Assembly: GCA_018822665.1 (NCBI GenBank)
Contig: JAHJJX010000019.1
Coordinates: 1-64,000, forward strand
Length of the DNA stretch: 64,000 nucleotides
Reading direction: 5' to 3'
From: a bacterium
GTDB taxonomy: Bacteria > Campylobacterota > Campylobacteria > Campylobacterales > Sulfurimonadaceae
Part shown: in pieces, positions 8,612 to 17,731 of the stretch
How positions within the stretch are numbered: position 1 is the first letter of the stretch
Layout of the letters: each line of letters opens with the position of its first letter
Notes under the pieces: model-generated
Databases searched by the model: none
What the model was told of the DNA's origin: nothing
The model's input: only the letters and a program-made list of their open reading frames with translations
Position numbers and translations under genes: made by a program

Positions 8612-10200
8612 TAGTGTGCTCCTTTAGTGTGATCTGGTTTTTTCAGCATTCTAACTGCTAAATAAGGGGTAAAAATATAAGCGACAAAAAGTGAAGCTAT
8701 AAGAGAAACAGGCACATTGGCAGGAATCGGTTTCATAAATTGTCCCATCATCTGACCAACAAATGCCATAGGTACCATCGTCATAATGATGGCTAAAGTT
8801 GCTATGTTGGTTGGCGGTCCTATTTCATCTGTTGCTTTAATCATCAAATCATCTGCACTTTCATGCTGTGATTCTATAGAGTGATAGTGTCTGTGTATAT
8901 TTTCAATAACAATAATAGCGGCATCCACCAATAAACCAAGGGAGAGCAAAAATGCAAAAAGTGTAATTCGGTTTATCGTCTGCCCAGTTAAGTAGGCAAC
9001 AAAGAGAGTAATGGCCAAGATTGCAGGTACGGTAAAGGTAACGATGAGTGATTCTCTCCATCCAAGCACAAAAACAAGCAAGATTGCAATAATGACGATG
9101 GACAATATAAGGTGAAAAACAAGCTCATTTACCGCTTCATTTGCTCTTTCTCCATCATTTCTCGTAATGACATAATTCATCCCGTTTTGCGCTAAAAACT
9201 CTCTATAGGTTTCTAACTCTTTTTTTACGGCTTCGGCAATAATAACAGCATTTGTTCCCTGAAGTTTAGAAACAGTCAGAGTTACCTGTTCTTGAAGCGG
9301 TGTAAACTTACCGGATTCGTCTTGTACACTTATATGTGCCGATTTGAAGTTCTGAATGTCGTATGAACCTGTTACTTCTGCTACCTGATTAAGATAAATA
9401 GGAGAACCCATGTATTGCGCTACAATAATATTGCCTATGTCGCTTGCGCTCTCAACGGCATTTTTAACACCTACCATGACTATCTGGTTGTTTTTTGTTC
9501 GGTTTTTGACCGCAGGAACACTGTAAGAGAGGGATTGGACAGATTGAACAATTTGACCCATAGATAAATTGTATCCTGAGAGTTTATTTAAATCTACTTC
9601 TATATTAAATTGATGTTTATGCCCACCTTTTATCTGTGTTACGGCAACGTTATCTAGCCCGTTTATATGATGTTGAATATCTTTTACCTTGTCGTAAAGC
9701 TCGGTATGTGTCATATTTTTATTATTGGAAAAAAAAGCAACGGAAACAACTGGAATATCTATATCGATATCTAAAGGTTTGATAACCGGATTCATCGCAC
9801 CTTTTGGAAACATATCTGAATTTTGCATGATTTTGTCATAGACTTTTAGATTGGAGTCTTCTTTTTCTTCACCTATAAAAAATGCCGCATTGACTATACC
9901 GACATTGTCCATAGCCATACCATAGATATGCTCGACCCCTTTTACCTCTTTGAGTTTTCTCTCAAGCGGTTTTACTATAACTTTTTCTATTTCGGCAGCA
10001 CTGGCTCCGGGAAGAGCAACAATAACAGTGGAACCACTGACAACCATTTGTGGATTTTCTTCACGAGGCATAACCATTAAAGCTAAATAACCAATAGCAA
10101 GCAAAGAGATGCCTAGAACTAAACTAAGAGGATTTCTTAAAAATGCTTTAGCTAATTTTCCGGCGATATCTTTAGGTTCGTAAGGTTTTAAATGTTTCAT
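8611..10200 (-). CDS. RND efflux transporter, N-terminal half encoded as a separate protein
   Basis: A 529-residue protein matching the first half of an RND pump: helix 1 at about 24-45, porter domain with the ENPQMVVSGSTVIVALPGASA segment, then helices 2-6. Helix 4 carries GLLVDAAIIVIENIHRH, the conserved proton-relay region with its aspartate. It ends shortly after helix 6 (PYLAVRMLKKPD), just where the central cytosolic linker would lie in a full-length pump, and the next gene starts on the stop codon. The break is therefore at a domain boundary, which argues against a random frameshift. The adaptor gene lies ten bases upstream. Substrate unknown. Confidence 0.88.
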   Translation of the reverse strand: MKHLKPYEPKDIAGKLAKAFLRNPLSLVLGISLLAIGYLALMVMPREENPQMVVSGSTVIVALPGASAAEIEKVIVKPLERKLKEVKGVEHIYGMAMDNVGIVNAAFFIGEEKEDSNLKVYDKIMQNSDMFPKGAMNPVIKPLDIDIDIPVVSVAFFSNNKNMTHTELYDKVKDIQHHINGLDNVAVTQIKGGHKHQFNIEVDLNKLSGYNLSMGQIVQSVQSLSYSVPAVKNRTKNNQIVMVGVKNAVESASDIGNIIVAQYMGSPIYLNQVAEVTGSYDIQNFKSAHISVQDESGKFTPLQEQVTLTVSKLQGTNAVIIAEAVKKELETYREFLAQNGMNYVITRNDGERANEAVNELVFHLILSIVIIAILLVFVLGWRESLIVTFTVPAILAITLFVAYLTGQTINRITLFAFLLSLGLLVDAAIIVIENIHRHYHSIESQHESADDLMIKATDEIGPPTNIATLAIIMTMVPMAFVGQMMGQFMKPIPANVPVSLIASLFVAYIFTPYLAVRMLKKPDHTKGAH

Positions 10201-10210
10201 TATTTTCGCC

Positions 10211-10957
10211 TTAGTCTATATGTATCGTAGCATACATACCAGGATATACTGATTTATTTAATGTAGTAAATGAGACTTTGATTTTAAAAGTGTGGGTCAT
10301 AGGATTTGAACTTGGAATAATAGCTGTGATTGTACCTATCGCTTTTATTTGCAAAGAGGGAATTTCTATCGTTACTTTTTTACCATGTTGAATAAGACCT
10401 AAGTTGCTTTCCGCAATCTCTGCTGCTATTTTCAGGTTTGTTAAGTCTGAAAGTACAATGGCAGGCATGCCTGGCATTGCCATCTCGCCAACCTTAATAT
10501 TTTTAGACACGATTACACCGTCATTTGGAGCAGTTATGTTTAAATATCGATATTGATTTGTAACTTCTTGCAATCTTGCTTTTGAAATTGAAATCATATC
10601 TTGAAGATTTTTAGCAGCGAGCTCCAGATTTTCAACTTCATATTTTGAAACCATATCTTTTTCTAAAAGTCTTTTGTGTCTATTAAGGTTAATCTGAACA
10701 TTCGTGAATTGATTTTCGTACATCTGAAGACTTAGTTCCGCTTGAGTTTTTGCAGAGTCTATTTCTCTTGAGTCAATAGAATAAAGAATTTGATTTTTCT
10801 TAACATTTTCCCCCTCCGATACTTTGACGTCTGTAACAAAACCCATAAATCTGCTTGTAATCATTTTCTGATTATCAGAAATAACACTTCCTGAAAGAGT
10901 TAAACCCTCTGCCATAAGTGAAGCACCTAATGCTAGTAGTATGAAAAGTTGTCTCAT
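10211..10957 (-). CDS. Periplasmic adaptor (membrane fusion protein) of the RND system
   Basis: A 248-residue HlyD/AcrA-family adaptor linking the pump to TolC. It has a signal peptide (first 16 residues, cleaved near LMAEG), a barrel-sandwich half-motif, a coiled-coil hairpin at about 75-130, a second lipoyl half (APNDGVIVSKNIKVGEMAMPG) and a beta-barrel at 165-248. It is shorter than the common 350-400 residues because the membrane-proximal domain is absent. It overlaps the upstream tolC-like gene by four bases (ATGA) and is followed after ten bases by the pump halves. Confidence 0.9.
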   Translation of the reverse strand: MRQLFILLALGASLMAEGLTLSGSVISDNQKMITSRFMGFVTDVKVSEGENVKKNQILYSIDSREIDSAKTQAELSLQMYENQFTNVQINLNRHKRLLEKDMVSKYEVENLELAAKNLQDMISISKARLQEVTNQYRYLNITAPNDGVIVSKNIKVGEMAMPGMPAIVLSDLTNLKIAAEIAESNLGLIQHGKKVTIEIPSLQIKAIGTITAIIPSSNPMTHTFKIKVSFTTLNKSVYPGMYATIHID

Positions 10958-12315
10958 TTTTGTTCTCCGTTTGCTAATTTTTCAAGTGCGAAAATTCTTT
11001 CATTTCGTTTGTTGTGTGCTTGTTGTAATTGTAAAATCTTTTGAATCTGTTCTGATTGTTTAATGATTACATCACTCATTGAGGAGAGTTTTTCTCTGTA
11101 TCTGCCCTCATAGTTTTTGTAAATCTCATCTGCTAAAATCAACTCTTTTTCTAAAGATGCTATCTCTGAATCAAAAGTTTCTATCTCTGTTCTTATTTTG
11201 TCAATTTGAAGTGAAATACCTTTTTTTGCCAATTGAACTTCTGTTTGTGTTTTCATCTGCTCAATGCGGGATTTTTCTATTTTTGCTTCATCTATTCCGC
11301 CATTAAAGATATTCCAAGTAAGTCTTGCCCCGACAGAATACGCTTTATGATCGCTTGCATCGCCTAAAAAAGTGTTATCAGCCGTAGATATCTCTGCAAA
11401 AGCTCCAACCATCGGATAATAAGATGATTTAGCAACATTGAGCATACTTTTTCTAATCTCAAGACCCGTGGAAGCTCTTTGAATATCGATGTTGTTGTTT
11501 AGAATCTTTTCATTGCTACAAGAAGGAAGAGGCACATCCGAAGATGGAGTTTGGATGCTTCTAACCTCTTTGTTTAATAAAAAGCTAATGTAATGGTAGA
11601 GAAGTTTTTGGTTTGAATTCATTTGCGCTATAAGTCGCTCAACATTGCCCTTTTTTGCTTGCACTTCTAACAAGTCAACTTTTTTTGCATAACCGACTTC
11701 TATCATATTTTGTGTCATTTTTTCCAAGGTGACAATATTTTCTAAAATAGTGCTTAAATGTTTTGTGGAGTTTTTCAAAAGAGCCATGTCATAAAAACTT
11801 TTTATAAGCTGATAAATTTTTTCATTTACGACCTGCTCTTTTTCCAAGGTTTTCATTTGAGTCATAGAAGTCATTATCTCTTCATAGCTGCTTATTTGAA
11901 AGCCGGTAAAAAGAGGGACTTCATATTTGAGTTTGCTCTGAAAAAACGTTCTTGCATCAGGGTAATTTAAATCGTTTGGCTGAACAGTCAGTATATTTGG
12001 ATTTGTACCATCAAATTCTGCAAACCCAAAATCCCCAAAAGAAGCTTCTCTTGAAGCTAGTTTAAACCCAAAAACATTTCCCGCATCATTTGAATTTGCA
12101 ACATCTTGAATAAAATCCAATTTACCCCAATGATTTCCCGAAGCCGTGTCCGCGTCCGCCTTGGCAGAATCCACGTCAAGCTTCGCAACTTTAATTTCCA
12201 AATTCTCAGATTTTAAAATTTCTATGGCCTCATCAAGTGTCAATGGGCTAGAATTTATCGTATCTGAAGCATTTAGCAGTAATGCGAACAAGAGCATACT
12301 TACTATTATTTTCAT
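10954..12315 (-). CDS. TolC-family outer-membrane efflux protein
   Basis: A 453-residue protein with a signal peptide (MKIIVSMLLFALLLNA) and the repeated long helices of the OEP/TolC family: PLTLDEAIEILKSENLEIKVAKLD near the start and an equivalent helical pair in the second half (WNIFNGGIDEAKIEKSRIEQ). It forms the outer-membrane exit duct of the tripartite pump. It is the first gene of the four-gene operon and has a strong GGAGG ribosome site. Upstream DNA (12316-12420) is AT-rich and should hold the operon promoter. No regulator gene adjoins the operon. Confidence 0.9.
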   Translation of the reverse strand: MKIIVSMLLFALLLNASDTINSSPLTLDEAIEILKSENLEIKVAKLDVDSAKADADTASGNHWGKLDFIQDVANSNDAGNVFGFKLASREASFGDFGFAEFDGTNPNILTVQPNDLNYPDARTFFQSKLKYEVPLFTGFQISSYEEIMTSMTQMKTLEKEQVVNEKIYQLIKSFYDMALLKNSTKHLSTILENIVTLEKMTQNMIEVGYAKKVDLLEVQAKKGNVERLIAQMNSNQKLLYHYISFLLNKEVRSIQTPSSDVPLPSCSNEKILNNNIDIQRASTGLEIRKSMLNVAKSSYYPMVGAFAEISTADNTFLGDASDHKAYSVGARLTWNIFNGGIDEAKIEKSRIEQMKTQTEVQLAKKGISLQIDKIRTEIETFDSEIASLEKELILADEIYKNYEGRYREKLSSMSDVIIKQSEQIQKILQLQQAHNKRNERIFALEKLANGEQK

Positions 12316-12422
12316 TCGTTTTCCTCCGAAATTTTGTAAAAATTTTAAGCTTAAATTATAACATATATTTCATTTTCATATATCACAATAAAATCAAATT
12401 TTATAATAGAGGGTATTGCTAA

Positions 12423-12617
12423 GATGACACAAAATTTAATCCGTATGGCATCCTTGAAAGGGATGCTCTAGATATTCAACGCATTCAACATCTCTATGTT
12501 TTAAGCAAAAAAGATATTTTGGATGAATATTTGGCATGTACGATGAGCAGATGTTTTGCCATAGATAAAGAGCTGTTGAATGTTAAAAAATCAATAGAAT
12601 TAAATATAAGAAAATAA
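12423..12617 (+). pseudogene. Start-less 64-codon open frame, probable gene remnant
   Basis: An open frame of 64 codons ending in TAA runs from just after an in-frame TAA to 12617. It has coding character (FNPYGILERDALDIQRIQHL, a basic C-terminus) but no ATG, GTG or TTG at its beginning. A nearby ATG at 12424 is in another frame and stops after 15 codons, which suggests a frameshift near the start. I do not recognise the family. It fills the gap between the tolC promoter and the DUF4395 gene. Confidence 0.4.
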
Positions 12618-12678
12618 AATAATGCTTCTTTTAAGTAATTATCACTAAAATTCGATCTAATTTTTTAAAAGGCTCTTT

Positions 12679-13122
12679 ATGTCTTACTCTTGCCCTGTTA
12701 CGTTTGTACAAATTGATACAAATGTATCGAGATTTAACTCTTTATTTGTAAGTTCATTGGTGGTAGCGTATCTGGGGAGTTCAAATGTTTTTATCCTTTA
12801 TTTTTTGGCCTTGGATTTTTTAATAAAACTCTACATCAATAAAAAGTATTCCCCCCTCTACATACTTTCTCGGTTAATGAAAAAAAGTTTGGGACTTAAA
12901 AATAATTTTACCGATGGCGGTGCAAAAAGATTGGCGGCTTATTTTGGTTTGCTTTTTATGCTTTTATTAATCATCACACATCTTTTTAACCTGTGGATAC
13001 TCTCTTTGCTTGTAGCCGCTTTCTATTTATCTTGTGCGCTTTTGGATGTTGTACTGAACTACTGTCTTGGATGCAAGGTTTACTTCATCATCAAAAAGAT
13101 ATACCCCCATTTTATGAATTGA
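12679..13122 (+). CDS. DUF4395 family membrane protein
   Basis: A 147-residue integral membrane protein with the DUF4395 layout: an N-terminal SCPVTFVQIDTNVSRFNS segment, a helix pair at about 24-52, a cytosolic basic loop with DGGAKRLAAYFG, a second helix pair at about 93-128, and the closing FALLEAV-like/CLGCKVYF motif. The paired cysteines in CLGC and the N-terminal CPV are hallmarks of the family. Related proteins are found near thiol-disulfide or sulfur-carrier genes, but its function is unknown. It is probably monocistronic. Confidence 0.85.
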   Translation: MSYSCPVTFVQIDTNVSRFNSLFVSSLVVAYLGSSNVFILYFLALDFLIKLYINKKYSPLYILSRLMKKSLGLKNNFTDGGAKRLAAYFGLLFMLLLIITHLFNLWILSLLVAAFYLSCALLDVVLNYCLGCKVYFIIKKIYPHFMN

Positions 13123-13191
13123 TTTTTTCATTATAATAACACTGCTACAATGTGTTTGTATTTTCATAAAATTAAATAAATTGGACAGAAC

Positions 13192-14772
13192 TTGCTAAAT
13201 AATATCTGCATGGATTTAATCCCTATTAACATTGTTATCTTCAGTGCGGCACAGAATGGTGATTTTGTGGTTGCAAATATAAATAAAATGGCACAAAATA
13301 CACAAAATGTTTTAAAAGAGGATGTGATTGGCAAAAAATTTACAGAGGTATTTAGAGATGTAAAAGATGCCGGACTTTTTGAAGTTTTTGAGAGAGTGTA
13401 TAAAAGCGGAATAAGCGAAGTCTATGAGTTAAATTATTACGAAGACAGCCGTAGATGCGGTTGGAGAAAAAATACCGTCATTAAGCTGAAAAACACAACG
13501 ATAATGACGATGTATGAAGATTTAAGTGCCCAGAAAAAGCTCGAAGATGAGCTTGTAAATCATAAATTATTAGAAGAGAAAATATTACAGACAAATAGAG
13601 ATTTGGAAGAAAAAGTACAACAAAGAACAGAAGAACAAAATATTTTATTATCTCTTTTTGACAAAGGTTCTTCTGTTTTATTTAAATGGAATAACGATGT
13701 GAATTGGAGTGTGGCCCACGTGTCTCAAAGCGTGGAGAGATTGCTTGGCTATTCAAAAAGTGATTTTATAGAAAATAAAATTGTTTATGCAGACTGTGTT
13801 TATAAAAAGGATTTGCCAAGAGTGATAAGAGAAGTGAATCAAGCCATTGAAGAGCAAAAAGATTATTTTGAACATGAACCTTACCGGGTTTATACAAGAA
13901 GCGGAACTATAAAATGGGTGTTTGATGGCACCGTTATCGTGAGAAACAATGAAAATAAAGTGATTAATTTTGTTGGTCATATCATTGATATTACGCTGAT
14001 TAAAGAAAAAGACAAACAGCTGCTGCAACATTACAAGCTGGCTCAAATGGGTGAAATGATTAGTATGATAGCGCATCAATGGCGTCAACCCCTCGGAGCA
14101 ATATCAGTGACGGCAGCAAATTTGAAAATGAGTATGATGCTAAAGAAATATGATTTTTCTCTTGCAAAAGATGTTGATGAATGCGTAAGATATTTTGATA
14201 AAAATCTTAGTAATATTGAAGATTTTACACAAACTCTTTCTCAGACTATTGACGACTTCAGATATTTTTACAAATCGAACAAAAAATCTGTTTTGCTTAC
14301 CATTGACAAACCGGTTGTAAAAGCTTTAAATATTATAGAAGCATCCTTGAAAAATAATGGAATTGCGCTTACGAAAGATTTTAAAAGCAAACAAGAACTC
14401 AACCTTTTTGATTCAGAGATGATGCAGGTAATTTTAAATATATTGAAAAATTCTCAAGATAATTTTTTGGAAAGAAGAACGAAAAACCCAAAATTAAAGA
14501 TAGTTTCTTATGACACAAACGAGAGTGTTGTCCTTGAAATCTGCGATAACGGCGGGGGAATACCCGAAGATATTATAAATAATATTTGTGAACCTTACTT
14601 TTCCACTAAAGATGAAAAAAATGGGACGGGATTGGGTCTTTATATGTCCAAAATTATTATTGAAGAGCATCATAAAGGCAGTTTGAAAATTAAAAATGTC
14701 AACGGCAGCGTTTGCTTTTGCATGGAGTTGTATTATGACAAACTCAAAGCAGCTTCAGGAAGCATTTGCTAA
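13192..14772 (+). CDS. Cytosolic PAS-domain sensor histidine kinase
   Basis: A 526-residue kinase with no membrane segments. PAS domain 1 covers about 10-115, a coiled coil 120-160, and PAS/PAC domain 2 about 160-275 (VNFVGHIIDITLIKEKD). The H-box is EMISMIAHQWRQPLGAI, a form common in Campylobacterota. ATP-binding boxes are NILKNSQDN (N), CDNGGGIPE (G1) and GTGLGLYMSKIIIEEH (G2). The start is TTG at 13192, weakly supported by GGACAG; ATG at 13210 is the alternative. No response regulator gene follows, so it is an orphan kinase here. Confidence 0.88.
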   Translation: MLNNICMDLIPINIVIFSAAQNGDFVVANINKMAQNTQNVLKEDVIGKKFTEVFRDVKDAGLFEVFERVYKSGISEVYELNYYEDSRRCGWRKNTVIKLKNTTIMTMYEDLSAQKKLEDELVNHKLLEEKILQTNRDLEEKVQQRTEEQNILLSLFDKGSSVLFKWNNDVNWSVAHVSQSVERLLGYSKSDFIENKIVYADCVYKKDLPRVIREVNQAIEEQKDYFEHEPYRVYTRSGTIKWVFDGTVIVRNNENKVINFVGHIIDITLIKEKDKQLLQHYKLAQMGEMISMIAHQWRQPLGAISVTAANLKMSMMLKKYDFSLAKDVDECVRYFDKNLSNIEDFTQTLSQTIDDFRYFYKSNKKSVLLTIDKPVVKALNIIEASLKNNGIALTKDFKSKQELNLFDSEMMQVILNILKNSQDNFLERRTKNPKLKIVSYDTNESVVLEICDNGGGIPEDIINNICEPYFSTKDEKNGTGLGLYMSKIIIEEHHKGSLKIKNVNGSVCFCMELYYDKLKAASGSIC

Positions 14773-14860
14773 GGTGATTCATAGAAAGAAGATTTTAAGG
14801 TGGATTGAAAATCGACTTTTAAAGGATAGTTTTGATAAAATGCCAAAACGAAAAAAGTAA
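14735..14860 (+). CDS. Possible 41-residue basic protein
   Basis: A small open frame (MTNSKQLQEAFAKVIHRKK...) starts inside the 3' end of the histidine kinase gene (38-base overlap, shifted frame) and ends at TAA 14858-14860. The product is strongly basic and helical, with FDKMPKRKK at the end. It fits between the kinase and the next gene with little spare DNA, which supports it. No family is recognised and its ribosome site is weak, so it may be fortuitous. Confidence 0.4.
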   Translation: MTNSKQLQEAFAKVIHRKKILRWIENRLLKDSFDKMPKRKK

Positions 14861-14880
14861 TAAAAGGTTCTGTAATAGAT

Positions 14881-15201
14881 ATGCAAATAGTAGTAGATTC
14901 TCTTAGAAAAAAGGGAAAAATTTATAAGAAGATGCAAGAAGTGGCTCCTAAAGAGCTGGGCATCAGAAATAAAATTAAAATGTATAAGGCTACGGATACT
15001 ACGGGCTATTTTTGGGCTATTTTTGCTGTCAGTCAAAAAAGTAAATTACTGATGAAAGATGTACATAAACTTGAAGAAATTTACAGCAAGCTCATCCTTT
15101 ACTTTGACCATAATTTTAAGCATAAAGTTATTTTTATAGATGCACCGCTTTGCTCAAAAGCAAAAGAAGCTTTTAAAAGTCAAGGCTGGAAAATCCAATA
15201 A
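14881..15201 (+). CDS. Hypothetical protein upstream of coaX
   Basis: A 106-residue, basic, soluble protein with no signal peptide or membrane segment. It has an alpha/beta pattern (YFWAIFAVSQKSKLLMKDV, KVIFIDAPLCSKAKEAF). I do not recognise the family. Its TAA stop overlaps the coaX ATG (TAATG), so the two are translationally coupled and probably always expressed together. Confidence 0.7.
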   Translation: MQIVVDSLRKKGKIYKKMQEVAPKELGIRNKIKMYKATDTTGYFWAIFAVSQKSKLLMKDVHKLEEIYSKLILYFDHNFKHKVIFIDAPLCSKAKEAFKSQGWKIQ

Positions 15202-15815
15202 TGCTTCTTTGTGACGTCGGAAACACCTCTTACCATTTTCAAAGCGGCGAGAGTCATTATAAAGAATCTGCAAAAACCTTCAATCCATCGACAATTCAAG
15301 AAACAGTTTATTATATCTGTGTAAATCCACATGCCAAGAAAGTTTTAAAAGAGCTGGAAAATTGGGTAGATTTAGCAGGGCATGTGCAAATGTCAAACTA
15401 TTATCCGACGATGGGAATAGACAGAATTATCGCCTGCGAGGCGGTGGAAGAGGGAATCATCATGGATGCAGGAAGTGCCGTCACCGTTGATTTGGTAAGG
15501 CGCGGTGTTTTTGAGGGCGGTTTTATTTATCCCGGACTCTCCGCCATGCAGAAGAGTTACACAAGCATATCGAGCGTGCTTGAATATCCCTTTAACTTTG
15601 ATGTCGATTTGACGAAGCTTCCTAAAAATTCACAAGATGCCATAAGTTACGGTTATCTTAAAACACTCTATTGTGAAGTAAACTCTCATCAAATGCCCCT
15701 GTTTTTAACGGGTGGAGATGCAAGAACATTTGCAAAAATATTTCCACATGCCAAGGTGGATGAACAGCTTTTATTTACAGGAATGAAAAAAATCATCAAA
15801 AATATTACTTTTTAA
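15201..15815 (+). CDS. coaX: Type III pantothenate kinase
   Basis: A 204-residue CoaX, an ASKHA-fold kinase that phosphorylates pantothenate, the first step of coenzyme A synthesis. The phosphate-1 motif MLLCDVGNT is at the N-terminus, GIDRIIACEAV at about 72-82 and the DAGSAVTVDLV phosphate-2 motif at about 92-102, followed by GGFIYPGLSAM. It is shorter than the usual 250 residues, as in other Campylobacterota. One exact TTCCACATGCC copy (15742) and two one-mismatch copies (15325, 15379) lie inside the gene. Confidence 0.92.
   Translation: MLLCDVGNTSYHFQSGESHYKESAKTFNPSTIQETVYYICVNPHAKKVLKELENWVDLAGHVQMSNYYPTMGIDRIIACEAVEEGIIMDAGSAVTVDLVRRGVFEGGFIYPGLSAMQKSYTSISSVLEYPFNFDVDLTKLPKNSQDAISYGYLKTLYCEVNSHQMPLFLTGGDARTFAKIFPHAKVDEQLLFTGMKKIIKNITF
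15742..15752 (+). repeat. TTCCACATGCC word in coaX
   Basis: Exact copy, read as Phe-Pro-His-Ala in the sequence IFPHAK. Confidence 0.85.
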
Positions 15816-15834
15816 GTTAGCCGGGTGTTTTGAG

Positions 15835-16259
15835 ATGATTAAAAATAGTAGAATTATTCAGATTGTTTTTATTTTCCCATCTTTTTTACCCACTTGTGTG
15901 CAAGTTTTATTGATGTGACTCTAAAAAATCAAAACATTTTAGAAAAAAGCGAATTCTTCATTGACAAAAATGAGGTGGTTTGGATTTGACTGACACTCAA
16001 AAATGATACAAAAGAAGATATAAGCAGAATTCTCGAGGTAAAAAATTCTCTTTTGGAAGAGGTGAGTTTATACCATCATGCGCAAACAAAGGTTTATAGC
16101 GGTAGAATCGTCAAAACCAAACAGGTATATTTCGACTATGTCATCAACTCAAAAACATCACTTTGCTTTACAAGTAAAAATAAAAATATAGATTTAGGTC
16201 CTATTGATTTGTACGGTAATGTTGATAAAGCCGCAAATCTTTTAAAAAGTTTCTTTTAA
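15835..16259 (+). pseudogene. Remnant of a secreted 7TMR-DISM extracellular (DISMED2-like) sensor domain
   Basis: The first frame from ATG 15835 gives a signal-peptide-like stretch (VFIFPSFLPTC) and stops at TGA after 27 codons. Another frame then continues with FIDVTLKNQNILEKSEFF, VVWI, a TGA stop, and LTLKNDTKEDISRILEVKNSLLEEVSLYH, ending at TAA 16257. The VVWI-x-LTLKND and LEVKNSLLEEVSLY parts match the 7TMR-DISM extracellular domain 2, which normally precedes seven membrane helices and a signalling output, all absent here. One frameshift, one nonsense codon and the missing C-terminal part make this a pseudogene. It lies between coaX and hisG. Confidence 0.65.
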
Positions 16260-16268
16260 TTCTTCATT

Positions 16269-16300
16269 ATTTCCACATGCCAAGCTTGGCATGTGGAAAT
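16269..16300. terminator. Perfect 32-base palindrome built from two TTCCACATGCC copies
   Basis: The two exact copies (16271-16281 and 16288-16298) face each other around AAGCTT and the symmetry extends over all 32 bases. It begins ten bases after the pseudogene stop and probably ended transcription from the coaX side before hisG. Confidence 0.8.
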
Positions 16301-16421
16301 ACAAATACTTCAATTACTTTCACTTTAGCTACTTTTAGATAAAATGCCGAAAATAAAAAGAGATGCTTTTTTAAAAAAAACTAGATTTCCATAAAAGCGT
16401 CGGAAACTACGAGGATACGTT

Positions 16422-17051
16422 ATGCTGACAGTTGCACTTCCAAAGGGTCGTATTGCACAAGAGACACTGGAAATTTTTGAGACTATTTTTGGGGAGTGTT
16501 TTGTGTTTGATGACAGAAAGCTTATATTGGAAACTCCAAATTTTCGTTTTTTACTTGTAAGAAATCAGGATGTGGCAACTTATGTTTTCCATCAGGCGGC
16601 CGATATCGGCGTGGTCGGGTTGGATACTTTGGAAGAACAGGGCTTAGATGTCATTAGGCTTCTGGATTTGAGAAGAGGTGTCTGTAAAGTTGCCATAGGT
16701 ATGCGCAAAGGTGAAAAATTGGACCTGAGCAAACCGGAGATAAAAGTAGCTACGAAGATGGTTAACATCACAAAACGATATTTTGCCGAGAGAGCGGTTT
16801 CTGCTGATATTATTAAACTCTACGGCTCCATCGAATTGGCACCTTTGGTCGGTCTTGCAGATATGATAGTCGACATCGTGGAAACCGGAACAACAATGAA
16901 ACAAAACGGTTTGGAAGTTGTTGAAAATATTATGGAATCATCAACGTACCTTATAGCAAATAAAAACAGTTATATCGCAAAAAAAGATGAAGTTCTCAAT
17001 ATCTATGAAAAAATAAACAAAGTTATCAAAGCAGAGCAAAAAGCAAAATGA
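16422..17051 (+). CDS. hisG: ATP phosphoribosyltransferase, short form
   Basis: A 209-residue HisG that condenses ATP and PRPP in the first step of histidine synthesis. It has the N-terminal LTVALPKGRIAQE, the DIGVVGLDTLEE segment and the PRPP-binding DMIVDIVETGTTMKQNGL loop. At this length it lacks the C-terminal ACT-like regulatory domain and normally needs HisZ, which is not in this window. The start ATG follows GAGGATACG. The methyltransferase gene overlaps its end by four bases. Confidence 0.95.
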   Translation: MLTVALPKGRIAQETLEIFETIFGECFVFDDRKLILETPNFRFLLVRNQDVATYVFHQAADIGVVGLDTLEEQGLDVIRLLDLRRGVCKVAIGMRKGEKLDLSKPEIKVATKMVNITKRYFAERAVSADIIKLYGSIELAPLVGLADMIVDIVETGTTMKQNGLEVVENIMESSTYLIANKNSYIAKKDEVLNIYEKINKVIKAEQKAK

Positions 17052-17731
17052 CAAATTTGGACCTTTATGCAAAAGCTGAACATCTCTTAGGAATAGAAGA
17101 AGCAACCGAAGCCCTTTATGATTTATACCGTTCGGAGTTAGATGAATATAAAATAAAAACTCTTTTAGATGTAGGATGCGGTCGCGGAGGCTTTATGCGC
17201 CGAATGATAAGCGATGGAGTAGAATGCAAGGGCATTGATTTGAGTGCTGTGATGATTGATGAATGCAAGGCACAGAACCTTGATGCCGAGTGGATTGATA
17301 TCAGCGAAGTAGAAGGCAAATATGATGCCGTTGTCGCAATTTTTGATGTATTGAACTTTTTAAACCACGATAAACTTTTGGCATTTTTAGATGATGTTGC
17401 CCAAAGATTGAATGATGAGGGTGTTTTTATAGCCGATATCAATACGCGTTACGGTTTTAGTGATGTAGCCGAGGGAACGATGAGTAGTGAAAATGAAAAA
17501 GAGTTTTTAAGCGTGGATGCCGTGTTTGAAGATGATGAACTTCACACAAAATTCACCTTATTTTTAAAAAATGAAGATGGAAATTACACAAAACATCAAG
17601 ATACTATTATTCAATATTTTCATAAAATGAAGATATTTCAAACGCTTGAGGGCTTAAAACTTGCCGATAAGCAAACCTTTTCACTTTATGACACCGAAGA
17701 TAAAACACTTCTAATCTTTAAAAAGAGATAA
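17048..17731 (+). CDS. Class I SAM-dependent methyltransferase
   Basis: A 227-residue Rossmann-fold methyltransferase. Motif I is LLDVGCGRGGFMRRM (about 39-53), motif II contains CKGIDLSAVMIDECK, and DAVVAIFDVLNFL is the motif IV region, followed by GVFIADINTRYGF. The substrate cannot be inferred. It is translationally coupled to hisG (ATGA overlap), but nothing in it points to histidine synthesis. Confidence 0.85.
   Translation: MTNLDLYAKAEHLLGIEEATEALYDLYRSELDEYKIKTLLDVGCGRGGFMRRMISDGVECKGIDLSAVMIDECKAQNLDAEWIDISEVEGKYDAVVAIFDVLNFLNHDKLLAFLDDVAQRLNDEGVFIADINTRYGFSDVAEGTMSSENEKEFLSVDAVFEDDELHTKFTLFLKNEDGNYTKHQDTIIQYFHKMKIFQTLEGLKLADKQTFSLYDTEDKTLLIFKKR

Noticed and set aside
6899-10200. Split RND pump as a simple frameshift error
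   Set aside because: The junction is a clean TAGTG overlap at the domain boundary and each half has complete ends, so a genuine two-gene arrangement is more likely. Read support would still be useful.
15960-16000. In-frame TGA in the DISM-like frame as recoding to Trp
   Set aside because: The gene also has a frameshift and lacks its C-terminal domains; all confident genes use standard stops.
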